In this document: one piece after another, positions 15,486-26,900 of the stretch
How positions within the stretch are numbered: position 1 is the stretch's first letter
How the letters are laid out: each line of letters opens with the position of its first letter
Assembly (NCBI GenBank): GCA_018667335.1
Contig: JABIVD010000032.1
Span: 1-64,000, forward strand
Direction of reading: 5' to 3'
DNA length: 64,000 nt
Source of the DNA: Rhodospirillaceae bacterium
GTDB lineage: Bacteria > Pseudomonadota > Alphaproteobacteria > UBA6615
Made by a program: the position numbers and the translations under genes
The notes under the pieces: generated by a model
What the model was told of the DNA's origin: nothing
Databases searched by the model: none
What the model saw: only the letters and a program-made list of their open reading frames with translations

Positions 15486-16667
15486 ATGGACGAAATTTTC
15501 ATTCAGACAGAAGATCAGCGCGCAATCCTTGAATCGGTACGCCGCTTCGTCGAAGAGGAAGTCACGCCGCGCGCGGCTGAACTCGATGCGCAGGTTGATC
15601 CCGAGGACAGCTTCTCCTGGGAGATCGTCGAGGCGGCCGACCGGATGGGCCTGCGGACCATGAGCCTGTCTGAAGAATATGGCGGCATGGACACCGACAT
15701 GCTGACCACCGCGATGGTTATCGAGGAACTTGCGCGTGGCGACCTTGGTATCTCGGTCGTCTTCGCCCAGACCCTCAAAATTGGCAAGCATATGGAACGG
15801 GTGCTCAACGAGGAGCAGCGTGCGCGCACCCTGATCCCGTTCCGCGATGACCCACGCGCGATCCTCAGTATTTGCGGGACCGAGCCAGAAAACGGCTCCA
15901 ACGGTATCGTCGGCTACCCCGCGCCCTATACGACGCGTGCGGTGAAGACCGAGGGGGGCTGGATCGCGAACGGGATGAAGCATTTCATCTCGAACTCAAA
16001 CCGGTCGCGCTTCTTCCTGGTGCATATGCAGACCGATCATGAAAAATCGATGCTCGACGGGGCGACCTGCTTCCTGCTCGAACGCGGGCATCCGGGGTTC
16101 ACGGTGGGGCGTGTCCACGACAAGATGGGCGAGCGGCTGGCCAACAATTCGGAGCTGCTGTTTACCGATTGCTTCATCCCCGACGAAAACGTGGTCGGCG
16201 AGGTCAACGAGGGACACGTCGTCCGGCGTACGTTCGGCCCGTCGAGCAACATCTTCGCGGCCTGCAGCATTCTTGGCGTCGCCGTCGCCTGTTACGAGAA
16301 GTCGCTCGACTGGGCGCAGACGCGCATCCAAGGCGGCAAGCGGTTGATCGATCATGACGGTATCCGGGCCCAGATCGCCGAGATGAAGATGCTGATCGAC
16401 GCTTCGCGGTCATATACCCATCGTGCGGCATGGCTCGCGGACAACCGGGAGCAGGGCTGGGACATGTCTCTGGGTTCGTTGCCCAAGGTCATGGCCTCGC
16501 AGGCGGCGTGGCAGGTCGCGACCTGGACCCTCGAGATTCACGGCGGCCACGGTTACATGAAGGAAGCGGGCGTGGAGAAGCTGGTGCGCGACGCCGCCGC
16601 ATTCCTGCACTCCGACGGGGTCAACCGCGCCTTGCTGCTGCGCGCTGCGAATTTCATCGACACATAA
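15486..16667 (+). CDS. Acyl-CoA dehydrogenase
   Basis: Intact 393-aa member of the acyl-CoA dehydrogenase family, which oxidises an acyl-CoA to the 2-enoyl-CoA and passes electrons to ETF. Visible are the all-alpha N-terminal domain, the FAD/substrate strand 'ILSICGTEPENGSNGIVGYP', the beta domain 'NRSRFFLVHMQTD', and the C-terminal helices with 'GGHGYMKEAGVEKLVRDA', where Glu364 is the expected catalytic base. It is roughly 70 % identical by eye to the broken copy upstream and has the same start context, so ATG 15486 was chosen over ATG 15483. The pair is a tandem duplication. Confidence 0.92.
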   Translation: MDEIFIQTEDQRAILESVRRFVEEEVTPRAAELDAQVDPEDSFSWEIVEAADRMGLRTMSLSEEYGGMDTDMLTTAMVIEELARGDLGISVVFAQTLKIGKHMERVLNEEQRARTLIPFRDDPRAILSICGTEPENGSNGIVGYPAPYTTRAVKTEGGWIANGMKHFISNSNRSRFFLVHMQTDHEKSMLDGATCFLLERGHPGFTVGRVHDKMGERLANNSELLFTDCFIPDENVVGEVNEGHVVRRTFGPSSNIFAACSILGVAVACYEKSLDWAQTRIQGGKRLIDHDGIRAQIAEMKMLIDASRSYTHRAAWLADNREQGWDMSLGSLPKVMASQAAWQVATWTLEIHGGHGYMKEAGVEKLVRDAAAFLHSDGVNRALLLRAANFIDT

Positions 16668-16764
16668 CCGACAACGGGCGCCGGAGTGGTGTCGGGCGGC
16701 TTTTGGGCGCTCGGGCCTTGGGCTATGCTTTGTCTGAATCAACTGACGGCGGGAGTGATGGACG

Positions 16765-17739
16765 ATGGCGAAGTGGCAATACACCAAGGGTCTGCATGAG
16801 GTCGGCAACGGGCTTTACGCCTATCTGCTGCCCGATGGCGGCTGGGGGTGGTCGAATGCGGGCCTGATCGTCGACGGCGAGGAGACGGTGCTGATCGACA
16901 CGCTGTTCGATCTGCCGCTGACCCGGGACATGCTCGCAACCATGCGCGACGCGGTGCCGGCAGCCAAGGATATCGGCCGGCTGATCAACACCCACGCCAA
17001 CGCCGACCATGTCTGGGGCAACCAGCTGGTGAAGGATGCGGAAATCATCGCCTCGACGGGCTGTGCGGAGGAATTCGACCATTTCCCGCCGAGCCGGCTC
17101 GAGGAGATGATGGCGAACGCCAAGAATCTGGGTGTTCTGGGCGAATTTCTTGATCATTGTTTTGCGCCGTTCGACTTCTCCGGCATTGAGCTGACCCCGC
17201 CGACGACGACCTTCGATGACCGGATGAGCCTGACCTGCGGTGACCGGGAGATCGAGCTCTACAATGTCGGCCCGGCGCACACCCGCGGCGATATCCTGAC
17301 CCACCTGCCGGGCGACCGGCTGATCTTCACCGGCGACATCATCTTCAATGGCGGCCATCCGGTGATCTGGGACGGCCCGATCTCGAACTGGCAGAAGGCC
17401 TGCGACATCATCCTGTCCCTCGACGCCGACGTGATCGTGCCGGGGCACGGACCGGTCACGGACAAGGCCCATGTGCGCGTCTTCAAGGGCTATCTCGACT
17501 ATATCGAGGCCGAGACACGCAAATGCTTCGATGCAGGGCTGTCGGAGTGGGACGCGGCGTGTGAGATATCGCTCGCAGACTACGACACGTGGGGTGACGC
17601 AGAGCGGTTCATCGGCAATGTCTACGCACTCTACCGGGAGTTCCGAGATGACGGCAGCGAGCCGGAAGTGATGCCGGTGTTCGAGGAAATGGCGCGGTTC
17701 CACAAGGACGTGATTCTGCCGCGCCTTGCAGCTGGTTAA
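16765..17739 (+). CDS. MBL-fold metallo-hydrolase
   Basis: A 324-aa metallo-beta-lactamase-fold protein. The metal site reads NTHANADHVWGNQLV, with Asn-Ala replacing part of the usual HxHxDH. Further ligands are visible as 'VGPAHTRGDILTHLPGDRL' (His), 'FTGDIIFNGGHP' (Asp) and 'VIVPGHGPVTDKAH' (His). Members of this variant group include hydrolases with quinoprotein-type or thioester-related contexts; no function is assigned. The gene follows the second acyl-CoA dehydrogenase by 97 nt on the same strand. About 208 bp of non-coding DNA separates it from the giant adhesin gene. Confidence 0.82.
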   Translation: MAKWQYTKGLHEVGNGLYAYLLPDGGWGWSNAGLIVDGEETVLIDTLFDLPLTRDMLATMRDAVPAAKDIGRLINTHANADHVWGNQLVKDAEIIASTGCAEEFDHFPPSRLEEMMANAKNLGVLGEFLDHCFAPFDFSGIELTPPTTTFDDRMSLTCGDREIELYNVGPAHTRGDILTHLPGDRLIFTGDIIFNGGHPVIWDGPISNWQKACDIILSLDADVIVPGHGPVTDKAHVRVFKGYLDYIEAETRKCFDAGLSEWDAACEISLADYDTWGDAERFIGNVYALYREFRDDGSEPEVMPVFEEMARFHKDVILPRLAAG

Positions 17740-17947
17740 TCACACGCATAAGTGAGATCGTATTCCCGCTGTAAGGTCCGGGAAACCAGGCTTTTTGCGT
17801 TAACGAATTCACATCTTCTTCATTGTACCGTCTGTCGATGCACCACTACTGTCGCGTGGTGTTTCAACCGGGGCGTTCGTTGGCGATTACGACGGCGCTG
17901 GGGGCGTTTTTTTTGCGTTCTGACCCGAATGAGTAGATGGGGATGAA
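17740..17947. other. Spacer before the giant gene
   Basis: No gene was seen. It holds a weak 6-bp hairpin (CACCAC 17841-17846 / GTGGTG 17856-17861) and a run of eight T at about 17905-17912 that has no good stem before it. GGGGAT immediately precedes the giant gene's ATG. No convincing promoter was recognised. Confidence 0.5.
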
Positions 17948-20900
17948 ATGGCACGACGGCGCGGCAAACGCGGGGACGACCATCTTGTCGGCACGAGTGG
18001 GCGCGACGATATCGACGGTCGCGACGGCGATGACACGATCATCGGTGGTGCGGGCAGCGACAGGCTGAAGGGTGGTCGCGGCGACGACACGATCAAAGGC
18101 GGATCGGGCAATGACCGGATCGATGGTGGGTCAGGCGACGATGCGATCCGCGGCGGCTCCGGCAACGACTACATCAAGGCAGGTTCGGGCGACGACACGG
18201 TCAACGGCGGTTCTGGCAACGACCGAATTTCCGGCGGCTCGGGCGACGACAAAATCCGTGGCGGCTCCGGAGATGACCGTATCGACGGTGGTTCTGGCGA
18301 TGATGATATCCGGGGTGGTTCCGGCAACGACCACATCAAGGCAGGCACGGGCGACGATGTTGTCCGCGGTGGATCGGGCGACGACCACATCGACGGTGGC
18401 GCGGGGGATGATGCCCTGAAGGGCGGATCTGGCGACGACGTTCTGAATGGTGGTTCCGGCGACGATATCCTGAAGGGCGGTTCGGGCGAAGATATCCTGA
18501 TTGGTGGTGCTGGCGACGATGTCCTGAAGGGCGGGTCGGGCAACGACATTCTTATTGGCGGGTCGGGCGACGACAAACTCCGGGGTGGCGACGGCGACGA
18601 TATCCTGATCGGCGATGAGCTCGGCTATGGCGGTGGTTCCGGCTCGGGTTCCGGGCGCGGAAGCGGCCATCACGGCAAAAAGGGCAAGGGCTCCGGTTCC
18701 GGTTCCGGTAGCGGGCACGGCAGCGGCCATCATGGCAAGAAGGGCCGGGGTTCCGGCTCGGGCCGTGGGTCGCATCACGGGCGCGGCTCGGGTAGCGGGT
18801 CTGGGTCGCATTGGGGGTCGGGCTCGGGCGGCGCCGACGTCACCTTCAATGACTATCTCGATGGCGGCACCGGGTCGGATTACGTCTATGGCGGCCAGGG
18901 CGACGACAGAGGCGTCTGGAGCTTCACGGAGAACATCGGTGAGACCGACGCCTATGACGGCGGCCGGGGTTTCGACACGCTTGTTCTTAAACTGACGGCG
19001 GCTGAATTCACGGATGCGGATGTGCAGGCCGAACTGGCGGCGCTGGACGCGTTCATTGCGGCGAATGCGAACCCGTGGAGCGACCACGGCCCGGTGTTCA
19101 CCTTCGACGCGCTGGGCGCGACGCTGCATGTCCAGGATTGGGAAGATTACCGGGTGAAAATTGTCGGGGGACCGGCGAACAACGCTCCCGTCGCGATCGA
19201 TGATTTCGGCACGACCGACGAGGACAGCGTCCTCCTGATCACCGATCCGCTGGCGGGTCTGCTGGCGAACGACAGCGACACCGACAATCTGGATGTGATT
19301 TCGGTCACCGGCTTCGATGCGCTGAGCATCCTGGGCGCGACGGTCGTCATGAATACCGACGGCACCTACAGCTACGACGCCACGGGTCTGCTGGACAGCC
19401 TCGCGGTTGGTGAGAGCGCCGTAGATACATTCACCTACACGATCGCCGATCTGGTGGGTGCGACGGACACGGCCACGGTGACTATCACCGTGACGGGTGT
19501 GAACGACGCCCCGATACTCACGCCCGGCGGCGACACAACTGGCACAGTCGATGAAGACGGCGTCGATGCGCCGACGACGGTCTCCGGAGACCTGGACTCA
19601 ACCGATGTAGACAACGGCGCGACGGCGGCTTGGTCCGTTCAGGGCGGCGGCGCCGGTGTCTATGGAGACTTGTCTGTCGATGCCAGCGGCACATGGACCT
19701 ACACTCTGAACAACGGCGCGGCCAATGTTCAGGCGCTGGCGGCCAACGAATCCCATAACGATGTGTTCATGGTTGTGGTGACCGACGATCAGGGCGCGAC
19801 GGACACCGAGACGGTCACGGTGACGGTCACCGGTACGAACGATGATCCGTTTATCACGGCCGGCGGAGAGGTCACGGGCGCGGTCGATGAAGACGGCATT
19901 GATGCGCCGACGACGGTCTCCGGCGATTTGGACTCCACCGATCTCGACAACGGTGCGACGGCGGCCTGGTCTGTCCAGGGTGGCGGTGCGGGCACCTTTG
20001 GAGACCTGTCTGTCGATGCCAACGGCACCTGGACCTACAACCTACGGAACGGTGACGCCAACGTTCAGGCCCTGTCTGCGACCGAGAGCCACAACGAAGT
20101 GTTCACCGTCGTCGTGACCGACGATCAGGGCGCGACGGACATGCAGCAGGTGACCGTCACGGTGATGGGGACCAACGATGCGCCGGAGATCGGCTTCGAT
20201 GCCGGCAACGATGCCGGCACGGTGGTCGAGGATGACGCGACCAACGCTGTCTCGGGTCAGCTCACTGGTAATGATGTCGACAACAATGCGGCCCTGACCT
20301 GGTCCGTCGATGGTGGTGGTTCTGGTGCTTACGGCGCGCTCACTGTCGATGCCGCGGGCGCGTGGACCTACACGCTCGACAACGGGACGCCCGCGCTCGA
20401 GGACCTCGACAGCGGCGAGACCGCGACCGAGACGTTCAATGTGACGGTCACAGACGATTTCGGAGCGACCGACACCCAGGCGATCAACGTCACCATCGAC
20501 GGCAACACCGACAACGTCGCGCCGGTTGCTGCGGATGATGCCATCACCGGCGACGAAGACACGGTTATCTCCGGCGACGTGCTGGCCGACAATGGTGCCG
20601 GCGTGGACAGCGATGCGGACGGAGACGCGCTGACAGTATCGCTGGTCTCGGATGTTGCGAACGGCACCTTGCTGCTGAACGGCGACGGGACGTTCGATTA
20701 CACGCCGGATGCGGACTTCAGCGGGACGGACAGTTTCACCTACGCGGTCTCCGACGGTAACGGCGGGACGGACACGGCCACGGCAACCATTACCGTCGAC
20801 CCGGTGAACGATGCGCCAGATGCTGTGGATGACGCGTTCACGACGGACGAGGATGTGCTCGTCTCCGGCAATGTGCTGGCGGACAACGGTTCGGGTGTGG

Positions 20901-23900
20901 ACAGCGATGTCGACGGCGATGATCTGACAGTCACGCTGCTGTCCCCCCCTGCGAACGGCATGGTGGTGCTGAACACTGACGGCAGCTTTGATTACACGCC
21001 ATACCCGGACTTCAACGGGACGGACGAGTTCACCTACGAGGTCTCCGACGGCAACGGCGGAACCGACGTGGGTACGGCGACAGTAACGATCGATCCGGTC
21101 AACGACGCGCCTGAGGCAGCCAGCGATTCAACGGCGACGATTGAAGACACCGGTGTCTCGGGTGTGCTGGTCGCAGCCGACATCGACAGTCCGTCGCTGA
21201 CCTACACGATCACGACCCCGCCGACCCACGGCGCCATCACGTCGTTCGATCCTGCGACGGGTGCTTATACCTACGAGCCGGACCCCGATTACAACGGTCC
21301 GGATTCACTGCAGTTCACCGCGACCGACGGTCAACTCATCTCGAATGTCGCGACGGTCGACCTCACGATTGTTCCTGTGAACGATGCGCCCGTTGCGCAG
21401 GGCGATACCGCCTCGGGCGACGAAGATACGGTGATCTCCGGCGACGTGCTGGCAGACAACGGCAACGGCATTGATGACGATGTCGATGGCGACGCTCTGA
21501 CGGTGTCGCTGGTTGGGGATGTGTCGAACGGCGCGCTGGTGCTGAACTCCGATGGCAGTTTCGACTACACGCCGGACCTCAACTTCCAGGGCACGGATAC
21601 GTTCACCTACGAGGTCTCGGACGGTAACGGCGGAACCGATACAGCGACGGCGACGATTACGGTCGATCCCGTCAATGACGCGCCTTTGGCGACCAGCGAT
21701 TCGGCAGCGACGAATGAAGACACCGGCTTGTCTGGTGTGCTGGTCGCCGCCGACATCGACAGCCCGTTGCTGACCTACACGATCACGACGCCGCCGACCC
21801 ACGGCATCATTACGTCGTTCGACGCGGCGACGGGCGCCTACACCTACCAGCCGGACGCCGATTACAACGGCCCTGACTCCCTGCAGTTCACGGCGACCGA
21901 CGGGCAGCTCACCTCGAACATCGCAACGGTCGCCCTGACGATTGTCCCGGTGAACGACGCGCCGGTTGCGGTCGGTGATACGGCGGCGACGAATGAAGAC
22001 AGCAGCGTGTCTGGCATCCTGGTCGCGAGCGACATCGACAGCCCCTCGCTGACCTACACGATCACCGCCCCGCCAACCCACGGTGCCATCACGTCGTTCG
22101 ATCCTGCGACGGGTGCTTACACCTACGAGCCGGACCCCGACTACAACGGTCCGGATTCACTGCAGTTCACCGCGACCGACGGTCAACTCACCTCGAATGT
22201 CGCGACGGTCGACCTCACGATTGTTCCGTTGAATGACGCGCCGATTGCGCAGGACGACGCCATCACCGGCGACGAAGATACGGTTATTTCCGGTGACGTT
22301 CTGGCAGACAACAGCAACGGCATAGATGGCGATACCGAAGGCGACAGTCTGACGGTCTCGCTGGTAAGTGACGTGTCGAACGGCGCGCTGGTGCTGGGTT
22401 CAGACGGAACGTTCGACTACACCCCGGATGCTGACTTCCAAGGCACGGATACGTTCACTTACGAAGTCTCCGACGGCAACGGCGGAACGGACACCGCGAC
22501 GGCGACGATCACAGTCGATCCCGTCAACGATGCTCCCGTTGCGCAGGACGATAGTGTCTCGGGTGACGAAGATACGGTGATCTCCGGTGACGTTCTGGCA
22601 GACAACGGCAACGGCATAGATGACGATGTCGATGGCGACAGTCTGACGGTGTCGCTGGTTGGGGATGTGTCGAACGGCGCGCTGGTGCTGAACTCCGATG
22701 GCAGCTTCGACTACACGCCGGATGCGAACTTCAACGGCACAGACAGCTTCACCTATCAGATTGATGACGGGAACGGCGGGACGGACATTGCGACGGCGAC
22801 GATTACGGCCGATCCCATCAATGACGCGCCTTTGGCGACCAGCGATTCGGCAGCGACGAATGAAGACAGCAGCGTGTCGGGCGTCCTGGTCGCGGCCGAC
22901 ATCGACAGCCCGTTGCTGACCTACACGATCACGACGCCGCCGACCCACGGCACCATCACGTCGTTCGATCCGGCGACGGGCGCCTACATCTACCAGCCTG
23001 ATTCCGATTACAACGGCCCGGACACCCTGCAGTTCACGGCGACCGACGGGCAGCTCACCTCGAACATCGCCACAATCGACCTGACGGTTGTCCCGGTGAA
23101 TGACGCGCCGATTGCAGCCAGCGATTCAGTGTCGACGAACGAAGACAACGGCGTATCGGGTGTGCTGGTCGCGGCCGACATCGACAGCCCCTCGCTGACC
23201 TACACGATCACGACGCCGCCGATCCACGGCAGCATCACGGCCTTCGACCCGGCGACCGGCGCCTACACCTACGAGCCGGATCCCGACTACAACGGTCCGG
23301 ACTCCCTGCAGTTCACCGCGACCGACGGTCAGCTCACTTCGAATGTCTCCACGATCGACCTGACGATTGTCCCGGTGAACGACGCCCCGGTGGCGGCCGA
23401 CGATGCTCTCTCTACGGATGAGGACACGCTCGTCTCCGGGAACGTGCTGGCCGATAACGGGTCGGGTGTGGACGGCGATGCCGAAGGCGACGCGTTGACG
23501 GTGTCGCTGGTCTCCGATGTTGTGAACGGCACGCTGGTGCTGAACGGCGACGGCACGTTCGACTACACACCGGATGCGGACTTCAACGGCACGGACGCGT
23601 TTACCTACCAGGTCGACGACGGCAACGGCGGGGCCGAGACGGCGACGGCGACGATCACCGTCGATCCGGTCAACGACGCGCCGGTGGCCGTCGACGACAG
23701 CTTCGTCGTCGACGAGGATACGGCGATCACGGGCAACCTGTTCGTTGACAACGGCAACGGTGTGGACAGCGACGTCGACAATGTGAACGTGCGGACGGCG
23801 GCGGGGACATTCGCGACCGCCTCGGGCGGTTCGGTGGAAATTACGGTGAATGGGGACTTCACCTATACGCCGCCGGCGAATTTCGGCGGCTCGGATTCTT

Positions 23901-26900
23901 TCGAGTACACGCTGACCGATATCGGCGGCGCGACCGATACGGCGACGGCCACGATCACCGTCAACCCGATAAATGATGCGCCGGTGGGGCTGGATGACGC
24001 GGTCTCCGGCGATGAAGACACGGTGATCTCGGGCGATGTGCTGGCCGATAACGACAATGGCGCCGATAGCGATATCGAAGGGGATTCCCTGACCGTCTCG
24101 CTGGTGGGCGATGTCTCGAACGGGACGCTGGAACTGAACGGTGACGGGACCTTCGACTACACGCCGGACGCGAACTTCTTCGGGACCGACAGCTTCACCT
24201 ATGAAGTCTCGGACGGGAACGGCGGCACGGACACGGCGACGGCCACGATCACGGTAAACAACGTCAATGACGCGCCGGTTGCCGCGGATGACGTCTTCGA
24301 AGTATCCAGCTTGATCGATGTGTTTTCCGCCTTGTGGCAAAGCGACACGTCGGTTCTGTCATTCCAGGATGAAACCGGTGAATTCACGTCGTTCGACCAG
24401 AATACCGGCGGCTTCCGCTCGCGCGATATCTCCATCACGGATTTCGACGGAGACGGCGACAATGACGCATTCGTTGCCGCGGAAAACGATGATTCGCGCC
24501 TGCTCCTGAACGACGGTGACGGTAATTTTTCTCTTCAAGCGACATTCACTGGCGATGTTCTCGCCAGTGCCGTCGGCGACTTCGATGGTGACGGCGACAT
24601 CGATCTGGCGCTCGGCCGTGATGCTGGCGAGCAGAACACGGTTTTACTCAACGATGGCAATGGCGCGTTTTCGGTGGGCCAGAGTCTTGGCTCGGGCGTG
24701 CGGCGTGACATGGAGGTCGGAGACATCAACGGCGACGGGATCGACGATCTTGTCACGCTCGGCGACAGCATTGTCGCTTTCATCGGAAACGGCGACGGGA
24801 CCTTCGATTCACCCTGGAGCTGGAACACCGAGGGTCGGGATATCCGCGATATCGCGCTCGGGGATGTCGATGGGGATGGCGATCTCGATCTCGTCTCGAC
24901 CAACTTTAGTGTTAACGAGTCTGCGTTCTATTTCCGGAACACGGGTGACGGATCTTTCGCCGCCCCCCAAACCATTTTCGGTGGCCAAACTGTCAGTATT
25001 TCCGTCGATCTCGGAGATATGGACGGGGATGGCGATGCCGATCTCGCTTTTGGTACCGGCACTTCGGGGGCGGTGCGCCTTTTTCGTTTGAAGAACGACG
25101 GGAGCTTCGCTCAGTTCGATAGCGTGAGCGTGGGTTCCGATGTTTCGATAACCGAACTCGTCGACATCAACGGGGACGGGCTGCTGGACATCGTGCAGGC
25201 CGGCGAATCAGGCTCGTTCATCATTGAACGGAATGAGTCCGGAGATTTCAACAGTGCCGAGATGGTCAGCGCCGGTCCCGTCAGGGCACTTGGCCTCGGC
25301 GATCTTAACGGGGACGGATTGCTCGGCGCGCGGGAAGATGAGGTCTTCAATCTCACCGCCGAAGAACTTGTGGCGAACGACACCGATCCTGATGGCGACA
25401 CACTCGAGGTCACGGCCGTCGACGGCGTAAGTGCCCTGGGCGCCATCGTGACCTTCGACGCGGTCACCGGCGAGATTTCCTACGATTCCACTTCGACGGC
25501 TGCCGTTCAGGCATTGCTTGAAGGCGAGACGATCAACGACAGCTTCACCTACACCGTCTCGGACGGCAATGGCGGCACCGATACGGCGGTCGTCACGATT
25601 GTTGTGCAGGGCGCGAATGAAGCCCCGGTCGTTTCGTTCTCAACTGAAACCTCGAATGTGGTCGAGGAGGAATCGGGTGCGTTGGCGGACATCGCGATCT
25701 CGGATGGCGACAGCACGAAATCGACGGTCACCCTCAGGGTCAACGCCGGTGAACTCACACTTGGGGCCACGACCGGGCTCACCGTTGTGGACGGTGATGG
25801 CAGTGATGGCACGCTGACCGTTTTTGGTGAGATCGCGGACATCAACGCGGCTCTGACTGACATCGACTACCAGGGCAACCTGGATTTCTTCGGTACCGAC
25901 GGCCTCACCGTCACCGCGACGGACTCCGACGGGACGACGGGCGTGGGGCGCCATGATATCGAGGTCGAGGGGGTCAATGATGCGCCGTCGGCCATCGATG
26001 ACGCGATCCTGCGCATCGAATCGACCCTCGATGTCTTTACCCCCCAGTGGGACAGCGCGAACACGAAGGTTTCGCTCCAGAACCTGGACGGAACATTCAC
26101 GACGGACACCCAGAACACACGCGGGAACGAATCCTGGGATGTCACCATCGCGGATTTTGACGGCGATGGTGACCAGGATGCCTTCATCGCTGCCGAAGAT
26201 GGTTCGTCGCAGGTTCTGCTCAACGACGGCGATGGCAGTTTTGTATTGGGGCAGGAGATCGACGGCGCCCTGTTTGCCAGCGCCACGGGAGACTTCGATG
26301 GTGATGGGGACATCGATCTCGTCGTGGGAAGCGAAATAGGGGAATCGAACGAAGTCCTGCTGAACGACGGCAGTGGTGTGTTTACGGCGCATCAAAGCCT
26401 GGGCTCGCTGAGGAGCCGAGATATCGAAGTCGCGGACGTCAACGGCGACGGCATCGACGATATTCTTGTGTCGACCCTTACGAGAGGCCAGGTCTTCGCG
26501 GGGGACGGCGATGGAAACTTTGCCCAGATTTCGGACTGGAGTCTCGGGTCCGTTCCTCAGGCCTGGGACATATCGCTGGGCGATGTCGACGGCGATGGCG
26601 ATCTGGATCTTATCGCCGGGAATGTCGTTACAGATGTATCCGGGCAAGCGACAGCGCGCCTGTTTCTCAATTCCGGTGACGGTACGTTCACGGGGCCTTC
26701 GTCGGCGTTCACATACGGCGGCGGCATCCTGTCCCTGGATCTCGGGGATATCGACGGCGATGGCGATGCCGACGTGGTGATTGGCCGGACCTTTGGGGAA
26801 GGTGACTCCATTGTTCTCCGTTCCAACGGGAACGGGAGTTTCACCGAGATTCAAGAATTGGATTCGAGCGGGGTTGGTGTTCACGAAACCCAGCTCGTCG

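Noticed and set aside
17841-17912. Hairpin plus T-run as a terminator for the MBL gene
   Set aside because: The 6-bp stem is about 45 nt away from the run of eight T, and no good stem lies directly before the T-run.
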